This document shows, piece after piece, positions 34,916-43,718 of a DNA stretch of 64,000 bases (the first letter of the stretch is position 1; every line of letters starts with the position of its first letter). The notes below the pieces were generated by a model. That model made no database searches and was not told the origin of the DNA. It saw nothing but the letters and a program-made list of their open reading frames with translations. The position numbers were made by a program, and so were the translations under genes. Source of the stretch: JBMOKT01 sp049323895 (GTDB taxonomy: Bacteria; Bacillota; Peptococcia; Peptococcales; BICA1-8); assembly GCA_049323895.1 (NCBI GenBank), contig JBMOKT010000026.1, positions 62,001 to 126,000 on the forward strand, in the 5' to 3' direction.

Positions 34916-35461
34916 TTAACAGACCTCCTTCAAAACATTACTTATTCTTTCCTTTATTGCCTCCAAATCATCGGTCTCCTTGAGAATAACCGCTTTAGAA
35001 GCATACTGGAGGTTCAATGCATTATTTTCCACTAATTTAGTGAAACTAATTTCTTGTTCCCTTTTACCATTAGAAATCCCTATAACTATTAAAGCCTTAT
35101 TCCCGTAACGGGGGGGATGTAAAAGATGTCCATCCTGGACAGTGTATGTTGGCAGACAGAGATTCATAAATTTGTCTACCGCTTTTTTTAAGATTGAAGG
35201 ATAACCACCAAACCTGATAGGCGTTACCATTATTATGGTATGGCATTTGGCTATGGCTCCCATTATCCCATGCATCTCATCCTGCACAACACATTTCCCC
35301 GGTGATTTAAAGGAACATCCTCCACATGACCTGCAGGGCAAAATGTTCATATCTTTTAAATTAAAGAGGGTTTTCTCGCCTCTTAGTTCTCCCATTATCT
35401 CTTTAGCAATATTGGATACGGCGGTATCATTTACCATCGCATCCAGTATGACAATTGACAT
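34916..35461 (-). CDS. iron-sulfur flavoprotein-like NAD(P)H reductase
   Basis: 181 residues of flavodoxin fold. A Cys cluster, LPCRSCGGCSFKSPGKCVVQDEM, matches the compact cysteine motif of archaeal and clostridial iron-sulfur flavoproteins. VTPIRFGGYPSILKKAVDKFM is the conserved flavin loop. It is the first structural gene after the MarR regulator (20-bp gap) and abuts the second flavoprotein gene. The redox partner is unknown. Regulation by the MarR protein through the upstream palindrome is likely. Confidence 0.83.
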   Translation of the reverse strand: MSIVILDAMVNDTAVSNIAKEIMGELRGEKTLFNLKDMNILPCRSCGGCSFKSPGKCVVQDEMHGIMGAIAKCHTIIMVTPIRFGGYPSILKKAVDKFMNLCLPTYTVQDGHLLHPPRYGNKALIVIGISNGKREQEISFTKLVENNALNLQYASKAVILKETDDLEAIKERISNVLKEVC

Positions 35462-35480
35462 TTAAAAAACTCCTTTCTTT

Positions 35481-35933
35481 TTAAAGGCCTCTTTCTTTAT
35501 TTGCTATACTCTCATGTAGCTTCTGAAAACCCCTGGATATTATATTAATTTCTTCTTCACTAAGATCCTTAAAAAGGTCTCTTAAATACTGTTCATCCTG
35601 TTCCTCACGCTCTCGCCAAAAGCTATGGCTTTTTTCGGTTAATCGCAGTCTTAGCGCCCTTGCATCGTCTTCATCTTTTTCTATTTTTAAAAACTTTTTT
35701 TCCTCCAGCTTCAGGGCCAACTGCTTTACATTTTGCCGGGAACTGCCCATTAACTCTGCTACTTCACTTAAGGTTGGCGGCTTATCACGAAACTGGCTTA
35801 TCATAGTATTTAAAAACCACTGTTTAGTCGTAATTTCATCCTTCTCGAGATATTGATCTCCTAGAACCTGCAATTTATTTGCCAGGAGAAAAATGCTGCC
35901 AAAGATAAATTTTTGCTTATCTATTAGATCCAA
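35481..35933 (-). CDS. MarR-family transcriptional regulator
   Basis: 150 residues. A winged helix-turn-helix is visible at about 45-105: PPTLSEVAELMGSSRQNVKQLALKLEEKKFLKIEKDEDDARALRLRLTEK, with the DxR wing motif. MarR dimers usually repress their own operon and release DNA on binding phenolic or oxidising ligands. It leads an operon with two flavoproteins, and a 17-bp inverted repeat lies immediately upstream. Confidence 0.93.
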   Translation of the reverse strand: MDLIDKQKFIFGSIFLLANKLQVLGDQYLEKDEITTKQWFLNTMISQFRDKPPTLSEVAELMGSSRQNVKQLALKLEEKKFLKIEKDEDDARALRLRLTEKSHSFWREREEQDEQYLRDLFKDLSEEEINIISRGFQKLHESIANKERGL

Positions 35934-35961
35934 TCTTGTACCCCCTATATCCCAATTAATT

Positions 35962-36003
35962 ATTACGTAATATGTTACCTATATATGTAATATATTACGT
36001 AAT
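35962..36003. promoter_or_regulatory. large palindrome, probable MarR operator
   Basis: ATTACGTAATATGTTAC and GTAATATATTACGTAAT form 17-bp arms with one mismatch and an 8-bp spacer, 29 bp upstream of the MarR gene. Its place and symmetry fit a dimer or double-dimer operator overlapping the operon promoter. Confidence 0.7.
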
Positions 36004-36114
36004 CTGTTGTATGTCAAGGGGAATTGAACAAATAGCTGTAGGCTATTTGTTCCCGTCTGTCATCTAATCGTCATTTCGTCTAGTCGTCGTTAGCTTTGCT
36101 CGAAAAGCCAATAT

Positions 36115-36191
36115 AAAAAACCGCCTGCGGCGTTTAGTGGCTAGTGGCTAGTTATCCACAACTAAAAATTTATTTTTTCCTAACGATAAAA
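36115..36191 (+). repeat. dispersed repeat B, copy 1, with DnaA box
   Basis: Element from AAAAAACCGCCTGCGGCGTT through TTTATTTTTTCCTAACGAT. It contains a perfect DnaA box TTATCCACA at 36152-36160. It abuts the terminator of the htrA gene. Confidence 0.85.
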
Positions 36192-36230
36192 AAGCACGAC
36201 GTCTGGTACAGTATATTCACACCAGACGCC
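36188..36230 (-). terminator. terminator of htrA
   Basis: GGCGTCTGGT / ACCAGACGTC hairpin with a 13-nt loop; the minus-strand T-run is TTTTTTATCG. Repeat B follows at once. Confidence 0.8.
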
Positions 36231-36292
36231 CTGTATTGACCAAGTTTTGTCTCGCCCACTCGCTCACTGACCAAAAATATTACCCAAAAGTA

Positions 36293-37420
36293 TTAATCTC
36301 GAGGCATTTCACCCAGTACTAAAGGTAATTCCTGCTTACGACCTTCCCTGTGAACAGTTACGGTTACCTTATCTCCGGGCTTATGCTTCTCCAATATTTT
36401 AGTCAAATCATTAAAGTTCTTAACTTCCTGTCCATCCACGGCGTTGATAATATCCATTTCCAACATTCCTGCCTGGTGAGCAGGTCCTCTGGCTACAATT
36501 TGACGAACCAATATACCTTGAGGTACTCCCATTTGTTTGGCTGTAATTTCATCAATAACAGTTCCGGCAATACCCAGGTATGGTCTGCTGACGTAACCCT
36601 TTTCAATTAATTCATTGATGATGGGCTTGGCATCACTTATTGGTATAGCAAAACCCATACCTTCCACACCTTGAATAACAAGCTTGGCACTATTAATACC
36701 AATTATCTGCCCCTGGCTATTGACCAGTGCACCACCGCTGTTGCCGGGATTAATAGCAGCGTCAGTCTGTATGAGCCTAAACTGCCTGTCCCCAATGGTC
36801 AATGTTCTATCAGTTGCACTGACTACACCAACTGTAACAGACCTGGCAAATTCAATTCCTAATGGGTTTCCAATAGCAACAACCAATTCCCCGGTCTTTA
36901 TCTTGGTTGAATCCCCTAATACAGCCACAGGCAAATTTCGAGCGGTAACTTTTATAACAGCTAAATCAGTACGGGGATCTGACCCTATGACTTCAGCTTC
37001 TACCTTGCGACCATCAGCTAGACTGACAATTACTTCAGCAGCCCCTTCAATTACATGGTAGTTTGTGACAATATAACCTTTGGCATCAATAATAACTCCT
37101 GACCCGCTGCCTCTTTCTTGGACACTGGACCTGCCAAAAAAATCCTGAACTCTCCCTCTGTTGCTGATACCTACCACTGTTGGTCCCACCTGTTCGGCAA
37201 TAGCTACAACCGGGGAAACATCTAAATTACCTTGAGGAATATTAGGGAGATTAGGCTGGTTCAAACCCGGTGGGCTTGCACCAAAGGGGTTGGTGCCTAA
37301 TATAACAGGTGCCAAATACAATGATACTACTCCGCCGATTATTGCAGCTACCAAAGCAACAAGGAAATAACTAAGTTTACTAGGGCGTTTGCCATACTCT
37401 TCATAATCAAAATAGCTCAT
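36293..37420 (-). CDS. htrA: HtrA/DegP-family serine protease
   Basis: 375 residues. A membrane helix near residues 17-38 anchors it outside the cell. The trypsin-like domain has His in VTNYHVIEGA, Asp in SDPRTDLAVIKV and Ser in NPGNSGGAL. One PDZ domain ends the protein (ISRPYLG-like region, GILVRQIVARGPAHQAGM). Such proteases degrade misfolded exported proteins. It lies close upstream of nothing else and ends in its own terminator; the walJ-like hydrolase ends 60 bp before its start, an association typical of the walRK region of Firmicutes. Confidence 0.95.
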   Translation of the reverse strand: MSYFDYEEYGKRPSKLSYFLVALVAAIIGGVVSLYLAPVILGTNPFGASPPGLNQPNLPNIPQGNLDVSPVVAIAEQVGPTVVGISNRGRVQDFFGRSSVQERGSGSGVIIDAKGYIVTNYHVIEGAAEVIVSLADGRKVEAEVIGSDPRTDLAVIKVTARNLPVAVLGDSTKIKTGELVVAIGNPLGIEFARSVTVGVVSATDRTLTIGDRQFRLIQTDAAINPGNSGGALVNSQGQIIGINSAKLVIQGVEGMGFAIPISDAKPIINELIEKGYVSRPYLGIAGTVIDEITAKQMGVPQGILVRQIVARGPAHQAGMLEMDIINAVDGQEVKNFNDLTKILEKHKPGDKVTVTVHREGRKQELPLVLGEMPRD

Positions 37421-37479
37421 AACTTAACAAAACCTCCTTACTACATATATCTATGTACAATTACTTGAATAATTAATAA

Positions 37480-38262
37480 TTATACTTTGATACAGCTCCC
37501 TGCTTGACTCCGTGGTGCAACATCAATATTAAAATTAAAATCAATACCATTTTCCAGTAAAATATCTTTTACGGTTTTTAAGGCTAAGCCTGGCAAATTA
37601 TTTTCTTGACTAAGATGGGCTAAGAGGACTGATTTAGTTTTTTCCCCAATAACATCCAGGAGGGCCTGTCCAGCAGCCCTGTTGGACAAATGACCGTTAT
37701 TTCCGCTGATACGCCTTTTTAAATAAGCAGGATAACTGCCTCCTAAAAGCATTGCCTCGTCATGGTTTGCCTCTAAAATCAACATTTCTATGTTATTTAA
37801 AATATTACCCATTTCTTTGCTTATTCTACCCGTATCTGTTGCCAAACCTATAAATTTATTTTGATTTTCTATCAAAAACCCTATTGACTCATTGGCATCA
37901 TGGGAAGTAGGAAACCATTCTATGTTAATATCCCCAATTTCAAGCGAACCCTTACTATGTAGAGTATGGCATAAATCTTGGTCTACTGTTCCTATTTTAT
38001 TTTCCATACCCCGCCATGTACCTCTCGAAGCATAAATTGGAGTCTTAAACTTACGGGCCAATACTCCTAAGCTCTGAATATGGTCTATGTGTTCGTGGGT
38101 CACAAAAATTGCATCTATTTCATCACCCTCCAGGTCCATTTGGGACAGACCCTCAACTATCCTTTTACCACTGATTCCAGCGTCAATTAAAATGTTTTTC
38201 TCCTCACTGCCGATATAATAGCAATTCCCACTGCTGCCGCTGGCAAACGAACAAATCCTCAT
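37480..38262 (-). CDS. metallo-beta-lactamase-fold hydrolase, YycJ/WalJ-like
   Basis: 260 residues. The metal motif is THEHIDHIQSL, with further ligands in SHDANESIGF and ATDTGRIS and in EANHDEAML; CSFASGSSGNCYYIG at the start is characteristic of YycJ. In Firmicutes YycJ/WalJ lies next to htrA and links cell division with DNA replication; the reaction is nuclease-like. Here it immediately precedes htrA, as in other genomes, but walR, walK, yycH and yycI are not seen upstream. Confidence 0.9.
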   Translation of the reverse strand: MRICSFASGSSGNCYYIGSEEKNILIDAGISGKRIVEGLSQMDLEGDEIDAIFVTHEHIDHIQSLGVLARKFKTPIYASRGTWRGMENKIGTVDQDLCHTLHSKGSLEIGDINIEWFPTSHDANESIGFLIENQNKFIGLATDTGRISKEMGNILNNIEMLILEANHDEAMLLGGSYPAYLKRRISGNNGHLSNRAAGQALLDVIGEKTKSVLLAHLSQENNLPGLALKTVKDILLENGIDFNFNIDVAPRSQAGSCIKV

Positions 38263-38390
38263 TGTGTCACATCCAATAATAAATTAGGAATAAAATTTAT
38301 CTTCCTTTAATTCATTATTATATAATGTTGTCTGAAAAAAGTCATGCCGGTTAAAATATGAATTTTGAAGACTTTTGGATTGGGACTAAA

Positions 38391-38421
38391 ATTTAATGGG
38401 GGCATTTTAAAGCACCCCCAC
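38391..38421 (-). terminator. terminator of the BON-domain gene
   Basis: TGGGGGTGC / GC(C)CCCA hairpin with an 8-nt A/T loop, 34 bp after the stop; ATTAAATTTT follows. Confidence 0.6.
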
Positions 38422-38454
38422 TAAAATAGCTATCCTTTAATTTATTTATCGACA

Positions 38455-39336
38455 TTAATGATAGGCCACTGTCACATCGTTCATAACCTGTTTAATACCC
38501 TTCATCTTCCTGGCTACCTCTTCTGCTGCTTTTTTGGCATCTATACCATATACCTTTCCGCTCAAATAAGCTGTACCATCCAATACATATGCCTTAACCT
38601 GGGCCGGGCTTACTCGTGGGTCTGTATTTAAGGCTTTACGCAGCACGTTGGTTAAATGGGCATCCTGATCCTGTGTTTCATGCCTACTATCCAGTTTATT
38701 AATAACCTTTCTGACCCCGGGAATAGTTTTGGCAATAGATTCTGCTGCTTCCTTCTGCTCATTAGTATCTACAGTGCCTTCCAAGGTAACAATACCCTTA
38801 GTACAGCTGGTCAATACGTCTTCCGCTTCAACTATCTCAGAAGCTGCAAAACCTACCTCTACCGCGTTTACAATGTTAGATTCTACAGTTTCTTTTGCTT
38901 CTTCAGTAAATTTAACCAAGGTTTTTACTTCCCGTACACCAGGTACTTGTGCTGCCAACTCTCTGGCAAGTTCAATCTCACCTAAGGAAGATGCCTGCCC
39001 TCTTAGAATGACCACACCTTTGTGGCATTCAGCTCCAATTTTTTTAATATCTAAATCGGGTTCGCCGTGCAGCCTTTCCATAACTAAATCAGTTAAGTGC
39101 TCATCGGTATCAAAGTTATCCATAGCAACGGTTAATCCATTATCTACCCCTTTGACAGAAGGTATTTTTTTAATAAGATCTGCAGCGTATTCACCCTCCG
39201 CCAATGTATCCACTATTCCTTGCAGCTTTACATAGCCTTTTTCTACTTCAACATTAATTCCCAATGCGGAAACTAAATACATTTCGCTTTTTAAAAGATT
39301 CTCTATCTGGGCTTTAATTTTGTCGTCCTTGGTCAT
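38455..39336 (-). CDS. multi-BON-domain protein
   Basis: 293 residues from the ATG at 39336, which follows GGGGGAAAG; a longer frame lacks a ribosome site. It comprises about four consecutive BON domains, each with the pattern G.V.L.G.V.....(A)......(I)PGV..V.N.L (for example KGYVKLQGIVDTLAEGEYA and KGIVTLEGTVDTNEQKEAA). BON domains bind phospholipid or polymers and occur in envelope-stress proteins. No signal peptide is seen, so the protein appears cytoplasmic. Function unknown. Confidence 0.85.
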   Translation of the reverse strand: MTKDDKIKAQIENLLKSEMYLVSALGINVEVEKGYVKLQGIVDTLAEGEYAADLIKKIPSVKGVDNGLTVAMDNFDTDEHLTDLVMERLHGEPDLDIKKIGAECHKGVVILRGQASSLGEIELARELAAQVPGVREVKTLVKFTEEAKETVESNIVNAVEVGFAASEIVEAEDVLTSCTKGIVTLEGTVDTNEQKEAAESIAKTIPGVRKVINKLDSRHETQDQDAHLTNVLRKALNTDPRVSPAQVKAYVLDGTAYLSGKVYGIDAKKAAEEVARKMKGIKQVMNDVTVAYH

Positions 39337-39397
39337 TTTCTTTCCCCCTAGCAATAATTTATACAAGTAGTGTTTCCTTATTATTAGCTTTGAATTC

Positions 39398-39428
39398 AAA
39401 AAAAAAACGCCTCACAGTCGTGAAGGCG
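39398..39428 (-). terminator. terminator of the peptidase gene
   Basis: CGCCTTCAC / GTGAGGCG hairpin followed by a long T-run on the minus strand, 7 bp after the stop at 39435. Confidence 0.85.
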
Positions 39429-39434
39429 CTTTGA

Positions 39435-40292
39435 TTACTTTGTTTTCGCATATTCTTTAACTTTCCCCTCAAAGGTAGTCAAGTCCATCCCAGTAAAGTT
39501 TTTAATAACATTAGAGAAGTCCTGTCCTTGACCTAAAGGGACTAACATATTTTTTATAATATCAGAGCCATAGTTTTCAGTCAGGTATTCAACCGCAATT
39601 AATGACTGCCAGTAGGCGAGCTCTTGGTTTTGCTGTTCATCAAAATCCCTGTCCAGGAAAGAAAAAGGGTATATATTTTCCTTTGAGCTATTATCTGGCT
39701 CATCCAGAGTAAAACCTGTTATTTCTTTTTCCAGATACTGTGCTACACCCTCGGTAAACCAACGGGTATAGTTGCCGTTTGTCTTATAATCAACCACCAG
39801 ATGGGCATATTCATGAGCCATAGGACCCATATTTCTAAAAATTGTTTCCTTCTGCTCTTCTTCTCCTATCCAAGCTTCAGGAGCAAGGACCCTGATGGTG
39901 CCCATCCAATAAACACCCATGGGGCTTTTATCCCCCTCCCAGCCAAAACTTTTATTTAGTTCATCCATAGTTGGATAAAGAATGATAGGAACAGATTCGC
40001 TGTGGGAATAGCCTCCCAGCAAGGTATTGACAGGCCCAATTATTTCCCTTGTAGTGTTTGCAACTAGTATGGCACTTTCTCTATTATTGGATTTGTATTT
40101 AATACTTACATTATCGTTTTTTACTATATCAAAGTCCCTGGTTATATAGTCCATGTGAATCCTGGACATAGTGCGGAGAATTTTATAAGCCTGAAACCTT
40201 ACTTTACCCCAACTGTCAGGCAAAATTACAAATATAAATAAGATTATTAATATAATTGCAATTACGGACTTATTATTTATAATTAACTGCAC
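39435..40292 (-). CDS. peptidase MA-like gluzincin, membrane anchored
   Basis: 285 residues, GTG start. An N-terminal hydrophobic segment (about 9-27) acts as anchor or signal. The zinc motif is HEYAHLVVDY (about residue 161), followed by GNYTRWFTEGVAQYLEKE, the downstream Glu of gluzincins. This matches the peptidase-MA group. The substrate is unknown; the enzyme should act outside the membrane. It is monocistronic. Confidence 0.85.
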   Translation of the reverse strand: MQLIINNKSVIAIILIILFIFVILPDSWGKVRFQAYKILRTMSRIHMDYITRDFDIVKNDNVSIKYKSNNRESAILVANTTREIIGPVNTLLGGYSHSESVPIILYPTMDELNKSFGWEGDKSPMGVYWMGTIRVLAPEAWIGEEEQKETIFRNMGPMAHEYAHLVVDYKTNGNYTRWFTEGVAQYLEKEITGFTLDEPDNSSKENIYPFSFLDRDFDEQQNQELAYWQSLIAVEYLTENYGSDIIKNMLVPLGQGQDFSNVIKNFTGMDLTTFEGKVKEYAKTK

Positions 40293-40348
40293 TTATCTCA
40301 CCCCTTTTTCGTCTTTTCGTCAACTCGTCTATCGTCTATTCGTAAAAT

Positions 40349-40381
40349 TATTAGAAAACACGGCTTGGACCGAGCCTTTGA
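40349..40381 (+). repeat. dispersed repeat A, 5' fragment
   Basis: ATTAGAAAACACGGCTTGGA then CCGAGCCTTTG match the first third of repeat A; the rest is missing. A small GGTCC-TTC-GGACC hairpin lies at about 40480. No gene is seen between 40293 and 40645. Confidence 0.65.
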
Positions 40382-40597
40382 CAAAATAGCGAGACTACTA
40401 GTATAACATGGAAACGGCGCCATACCTATAGTCTAAATTATTCCAATATAGCAGTTGTTATGAAAATATTTGAAACCACGGGGTCCTTCGGACCACACCG
40501 ATTAACACGAATAGGGATTTGGCAATTTGCATGCTACTATCGTTGGTCGTTGCTGCAAGTATTGCATCAAGGTCTAGTGGTAAGTTGTTAGCTAGCT

Positions 40598-40644
40598 AAA
40601 AAATAAGAAAGCCCTTAGAGAAGAAAAATCTCTAAAGGCTTTCT
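40598..40644 (-). terminator. terminator after tRNA-Thr
   Basis: AGAAAGCC-TTTAGAGA pairs with TCTCTAAG-GGCTTTCT (16 bp, one G-T), followed by TATTTTTTAG on the minus strand. Confidence 0.85.
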
Positions 40645-40645
40645 G

Positions 40646-40721
40646 TGGAGCCGACGATGGGACTCGAACCCGCAACCTGCTGATTACAAGTCAGCTGCTC
40701 TGCCAATTGAGCTACGTCGGC
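40646..40721 (-). tRNA. tRNA-Thr (anticodon TGT), CCA encoded
   Basis: Acceptor GCCGACG pairs with CGTCGGC. The anticodon arm GCTGA-CTTGTAA-TCAGC gives TGT. The T arm has GGTTCGA. The 3' CCA is encoded. It is transcribed alone, with the terminator directly downstream. Confidence 0.95.
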
Positions 40722-40798
40722 ACTGAAGGAATAATGTTTCAATGCATTAATAATTATACAAATAAAGACAAGATTAGACAAGTAGTAATATTTGCATA

Positions 40799-40921
40799 TT
40801 AATAGCCGAAACCCCACAGCAGGCTCATAAAGGAAGGCAGCAAGAGACCTAAGGCCAGCACCGTCACTAGAATTATCAGCCCTATTTTTTTAATTCCTTC
40901 ATTTTTCCTTGTCTTTTTCAA
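40799..40921 (-). CDS. small hydrophobic protein following trxB
   Basis: 40 residues with a TTG start at 40921, 16 bp after the trxB stop and behind GGGGGG. A basic N-terminus (MKKTRKNEGIKK) precedes one membrane helix (IGLIILVTVLALGLLLPSF). It is a plausible single-pass membrane peptide co-transcribed with trxB. No family is recognised and the evidence is only the frame, position and hydrophobicity. Confidence 0.4.
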   Translation of the reverse strand: MKKTRKNEGIKKIGLIILVTVLALGLLLPSFMSLLWGFGY

Positions 40922-40936
40922 CGCCTTTACCCCCCA

Positions 40937-41842
40937 TTAAGCAAAATATCTGTCTAATGAAGTAATTACCTGGGCACCATCCCCTACAGCAGTAGCAACC
41001 TGCCTGAGGTCTTTTTGCCGTACATCTCCCACAGCAAATACTCCGGGAATGTTAGTTGCTAAATCTTCCTTTGTTATTACATATCCTCTCTCATCCAGCT
41101 GTAAAAGGCTGGGTAAATAATCACTATTGGGAATGTAACCAACAAATACAAAAACTCCATCTGCTTTTAAAGTCTTCTTTTCTTGAGTTTTCACATTGTG
41201 CAAAACTAAGCCTTTTAGTTTGTCATCACCTAAAATCTCATCTACAACACTATCCCACACAAAATGGATTTTTGGATTATCCATTGCCCTTTTTTGCAGT
41301 ATTTGCGCGGCGCGTAGGCTATCTCTCCGATGGATAATCGTTACCTTGGAGCAAATTTTCGCCAGGTATATGGCCTCTTCCACTGCAGTGTCTCCACCCC
41401 CTATTACGGCTACCTCTTGGTCCTTAAAGAAGAATCCGTCACAAGTGGCACAATAGGAGACTCCCCGACCCCTGTATTTAGCTTCACCAGAGACTCCCAG
41501 TACTTTTGGTCTGGCACCGGAGGCAATAACTACCGCCTTTCCTTCGAAAACTTTATCATCGGTAAATACCTTCTTAAGAGGATTATTTAATTCCAGGGAA
41601 GTAATATTATGAAATTTCATTTCCACGCCAAAGTTTACAGTTTGTTCATAAAACTTCATCATCAGCTCGGGACCTGAAACTCCACCGGGAAAACCAGGGT
41701 AGTTTTCTATGGTTTCGGTAGTACTTGCCTGTCCTCCTGGTGCCCCTGTTTCAAAAATAATTGTTTTATATCCAGCGCGGGCTGCATAAATCCCTGCGGT
41801 CATCCCAGCCGGACCACCGCCAATTATCATTACATCATACAT
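40937..41842 (-). CDS. trxB: thioredoxin-disulfide reductase
   Basis: 301 residues, the family length. FAD motif MIIGGGPAGMTAGIYAARAG, redox-active CATC in SYCATCDGFFF (about residue 133), NADPH motif VIGGGDTAVEEAIYL and the final GVFAVGDVRQKDLRQVATAVGDG. It reduces thioredoxin with NADPH. No thioredoxin gene lies beside it in this window. Confidence 0.97.
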   Translation of the reverse strand: MYDVMIIGGGPAGMTAGIYAARAGYKTIIFETGAPGGQASTTETIENYPGFPGGVSGPELMMKFYEQTVNFGVEMKFHNITSLELNNPLKKVFTDDKVFEGKAVVIASGARPKVLGVSGEAKYRGRGVSYCATCDGFFFKDQEVAVIGGGDTAVEEAIYLAKICSKVTIIHRRDSLRAAQILQKRAMDNPKIHFVWDSVVDEILGDDKLKGLVLHNVKTQEKKTLKADGVFVFVGYIPNSDYLPSLLQLDERGYVITKEDLATNIPGVFAVGDVRQKDLRQVATAVGDGAQVITSLDRYFA

Positions 41843-41956
41843 TTCTTAACCCCCCACACAATGCTTGTACCCATAGTATAACATGGGTTGAAGTATTGAA
41901 AAACCCTACACCTGGGAAAATAATTTCAAATTATTTTCCGTCAATAGTCAATCCGT

Positions 41957-42045
41957 AAAAAACCGCCTGCGGCGTTTAGTGGCTAGTGGCTAGTTATCCA
42001 CAACTAAAAATTTATTTTTTCCTAATTTTCCTAAACAGTAAAAAA
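41957..42045 (+). repeat. dispersed repeat B, copy 2, with DnaA box
   Basis: Same core as copy 1 with TTATCCACA at 41994-42002. It ends in the T-run of the terminator of the M23 peptidase gene. A short TTTTCCTAA duplication is inserted near the end. Confidence 0.85.
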
Positions 42046-42066
42046 GCACAGGCTTAGCCTGTGCTT
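42040..42066 (-). terminator. terminator of the M23 peptidase gene
   Basis: Perfect 10-bp stem AAGCACAGGC / GCCTGTGCTT with a 3-nt loop and a T-run on the minus strand, directly after the stop. Confidence 0.9.
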
Positions 42067-42068
42067 AG

Positions 42069-43445
42069 TTAATCTAAATACTTAATAGGATTTAGGTGAT
42101 TTCCATTTACCCTTACCTCGAAGTGAAGGTGGGAGCCTGTACTGCGTCCTGTATTACCTACCCGACCTATTAGATCCCCTCTTTTAACCTTTTGCCCAGT
42201 GCGTACATCCATTTTTGATAGATGTGCATATCTGGTCATAAGACCGTCACCATGGTCAATATCTATTGAATATCCATAATTACCATTCCATCCTGCTGTT
42301 AAAACCACTCCGCTTTCAGCGGCAAATATGGGGTCACCTGTGAGCCCATCAATATCCAATCCGGTATGAAATCCTAATCTCCGCCAACCATATCCTGATG
42401 TTATGCGTCCTCTGAGGGGCCAAGCCAACTCACCGTTTCCACCACCGCCCCGGGAAGCAACCATTAACTTTGTTCCTTGGTATACAACCTTAGTTTTAGG
42501 TTCTTCCAGGACAATTTTATCCAGAACATTCCTATTGATTTCAACACCATTCTTTTGAACTACCTCATATGTTACCTGCTGTTTACCGCTCTTGCCTGGT
42601 TCTTTAACCTGGTTTTGCCCTCTCCATAAATCCGAGGAGCTTATGTATTTAGTATCAAAAGGAATCTTTTCCTCCTGAGTATACTTAACAGTGGAAACCA
42701 CATGCACCATTGGATCTGTTTTAACCAGCTTTAATTCCTGCCCAATGGACAAGACTTCCTTAGTTAGCTCAGGATTAGCTTCCTTTAACTCATTTACGGT
42801 CATGTTATTGCCATGGGCAATGTCCCACAGTGTATCACCCTTTTTAACCTTATATGTTTCAATTTTGTCGGTACCGTTTATAATCAAGTCAATTGCCCGG
42901 TCAGGTGCAACCAGTTGGGACAGCTTTGCCTGTACCGCCTCAACTTTTACATCTTCCTCAAATTCAGTTGACAGAATTTCCTTGCCTTCTAAGTCTTTTA
43001 GATATTCTTCTTTAAGCTTGTTGATAACTTCCTCGCCCTGGCTGGCAGACGCAAGATAAATTCTAGGCTCACCATTAATACTTATTGCAGTTGCATCAAT
43101 AAACCATTCCATGTGTGGTTTAAGGGCGGCTTTTAAAGCCTCCTTAGTTAAAGGCTCTCCCTTATATCCCTCAACATTATCTACTTCGACACTGTTAACA
43201 GCATCTTTTAGGCTGAGTCTTAATTCCTGTGCCTTTTCAGCTTTTAATTCTTCTAAAGCCTCAGTTAAGAAGGTCTCATTTTCAATAATACCCAGCTGTT
43301 TACTATCTACCTTCACAGCTATACCTTTATTAGGAGTGAAAGCAAACATAAGACCTGAAGCAATTAAAAGTGTGATAACACCAAATATTAAAATAAATTT
43401 AAATTTACTCCCTTTAATCTCCAACCGATTAATAATCTCTGACAT
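42069..43445 (-). CDS. cell-wall peptidase: membrane anchor, LysM, G5 and M23 domains
   Basis: About 458 residues. A membrane helix lies at about 17-36. After a roughly 160-residue helical region comes a LysM domain (YKVKKGDTLWDIAHGNNMTV), then a G5 domain (about residues 250-315), then an M23 peptidase with HTGLDID (zinc His and Asp) and GSHLHFEVR. These enzymes cleave peptidoglycan cross-bridges and act outside the membrane; the layout resembles spore or division-linked M23 proteins of Clostridia. The start could be one codon earlier (GTG). No operon partner. Confidence 0.93.
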   Translation of the reverse strand: MSEIINRLEIKGSKFKFILIFGVITLLIASGLMFAFTPNKGIAVKVDSKQLGIIENETFLTEALEELKAEKAQELRLSLKDAVNSVEVDNVEGYKGEPLTKEALKAALKPHMEWFIDATAISINGEPRIYLASASQGEEVINKLKEEYLKDLEGKEILSTEFEEDVKVEAVQAKLSQLVAPDRAIDLIINGTDKIETYKVKKGDTLWDIAHGNNMTVNELKEANPELTKEVLSIGQELKLVKTDPMVHVVSTVKYTQEEKIPFDTKYISSSDLWRGQNQVKEPGKSGKQQVTYEVVQKNGVEINRNVLDKIVLEEPKTKVVYQGTKLMVASRGGGGNGELAWPLRGRITSGYGWRRLGFHTGLDIDGLTGDPIFAAESGVVLTAGWNGNYGYSIDIDHGDGLMTRYAHLSKMDVRTGQKVKRGDLIGRVGNTGRSTGSHLHFEVRVNGNHLNPIKYLD

Positions 43446-43718
43446 CACTATCCTGCAGATATCTATAATTCTGAATCTGCAGAAGTCTTCACCTGCCTTT
43501 CTGGCATGCTCTGGACAACCTATAAAGCAAAACCATTATATCACAGTTCTTTCAGTTATGTAATGGGGCAAATTGCCCTTACATGTAGAAATTATTCCCC
43601 TTTATTATACATTATATGCATTTTTATCCATATGGAATGCTTGTCCATATCTCGAAACCAAAAAACAAGAGACAATAATAAGGATAGATCCATACCAGCA
43701 AGGGCTTTATTTTAATGT

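Noticed and set aside
40632..40817. Open frame reading VAQLAEQLTCNQQVAGSSPI
   Set aside because: It is the translation of tRNA-Thr, a common artefact; the same applies to frames over tRNA-Gly and the tRNA array.
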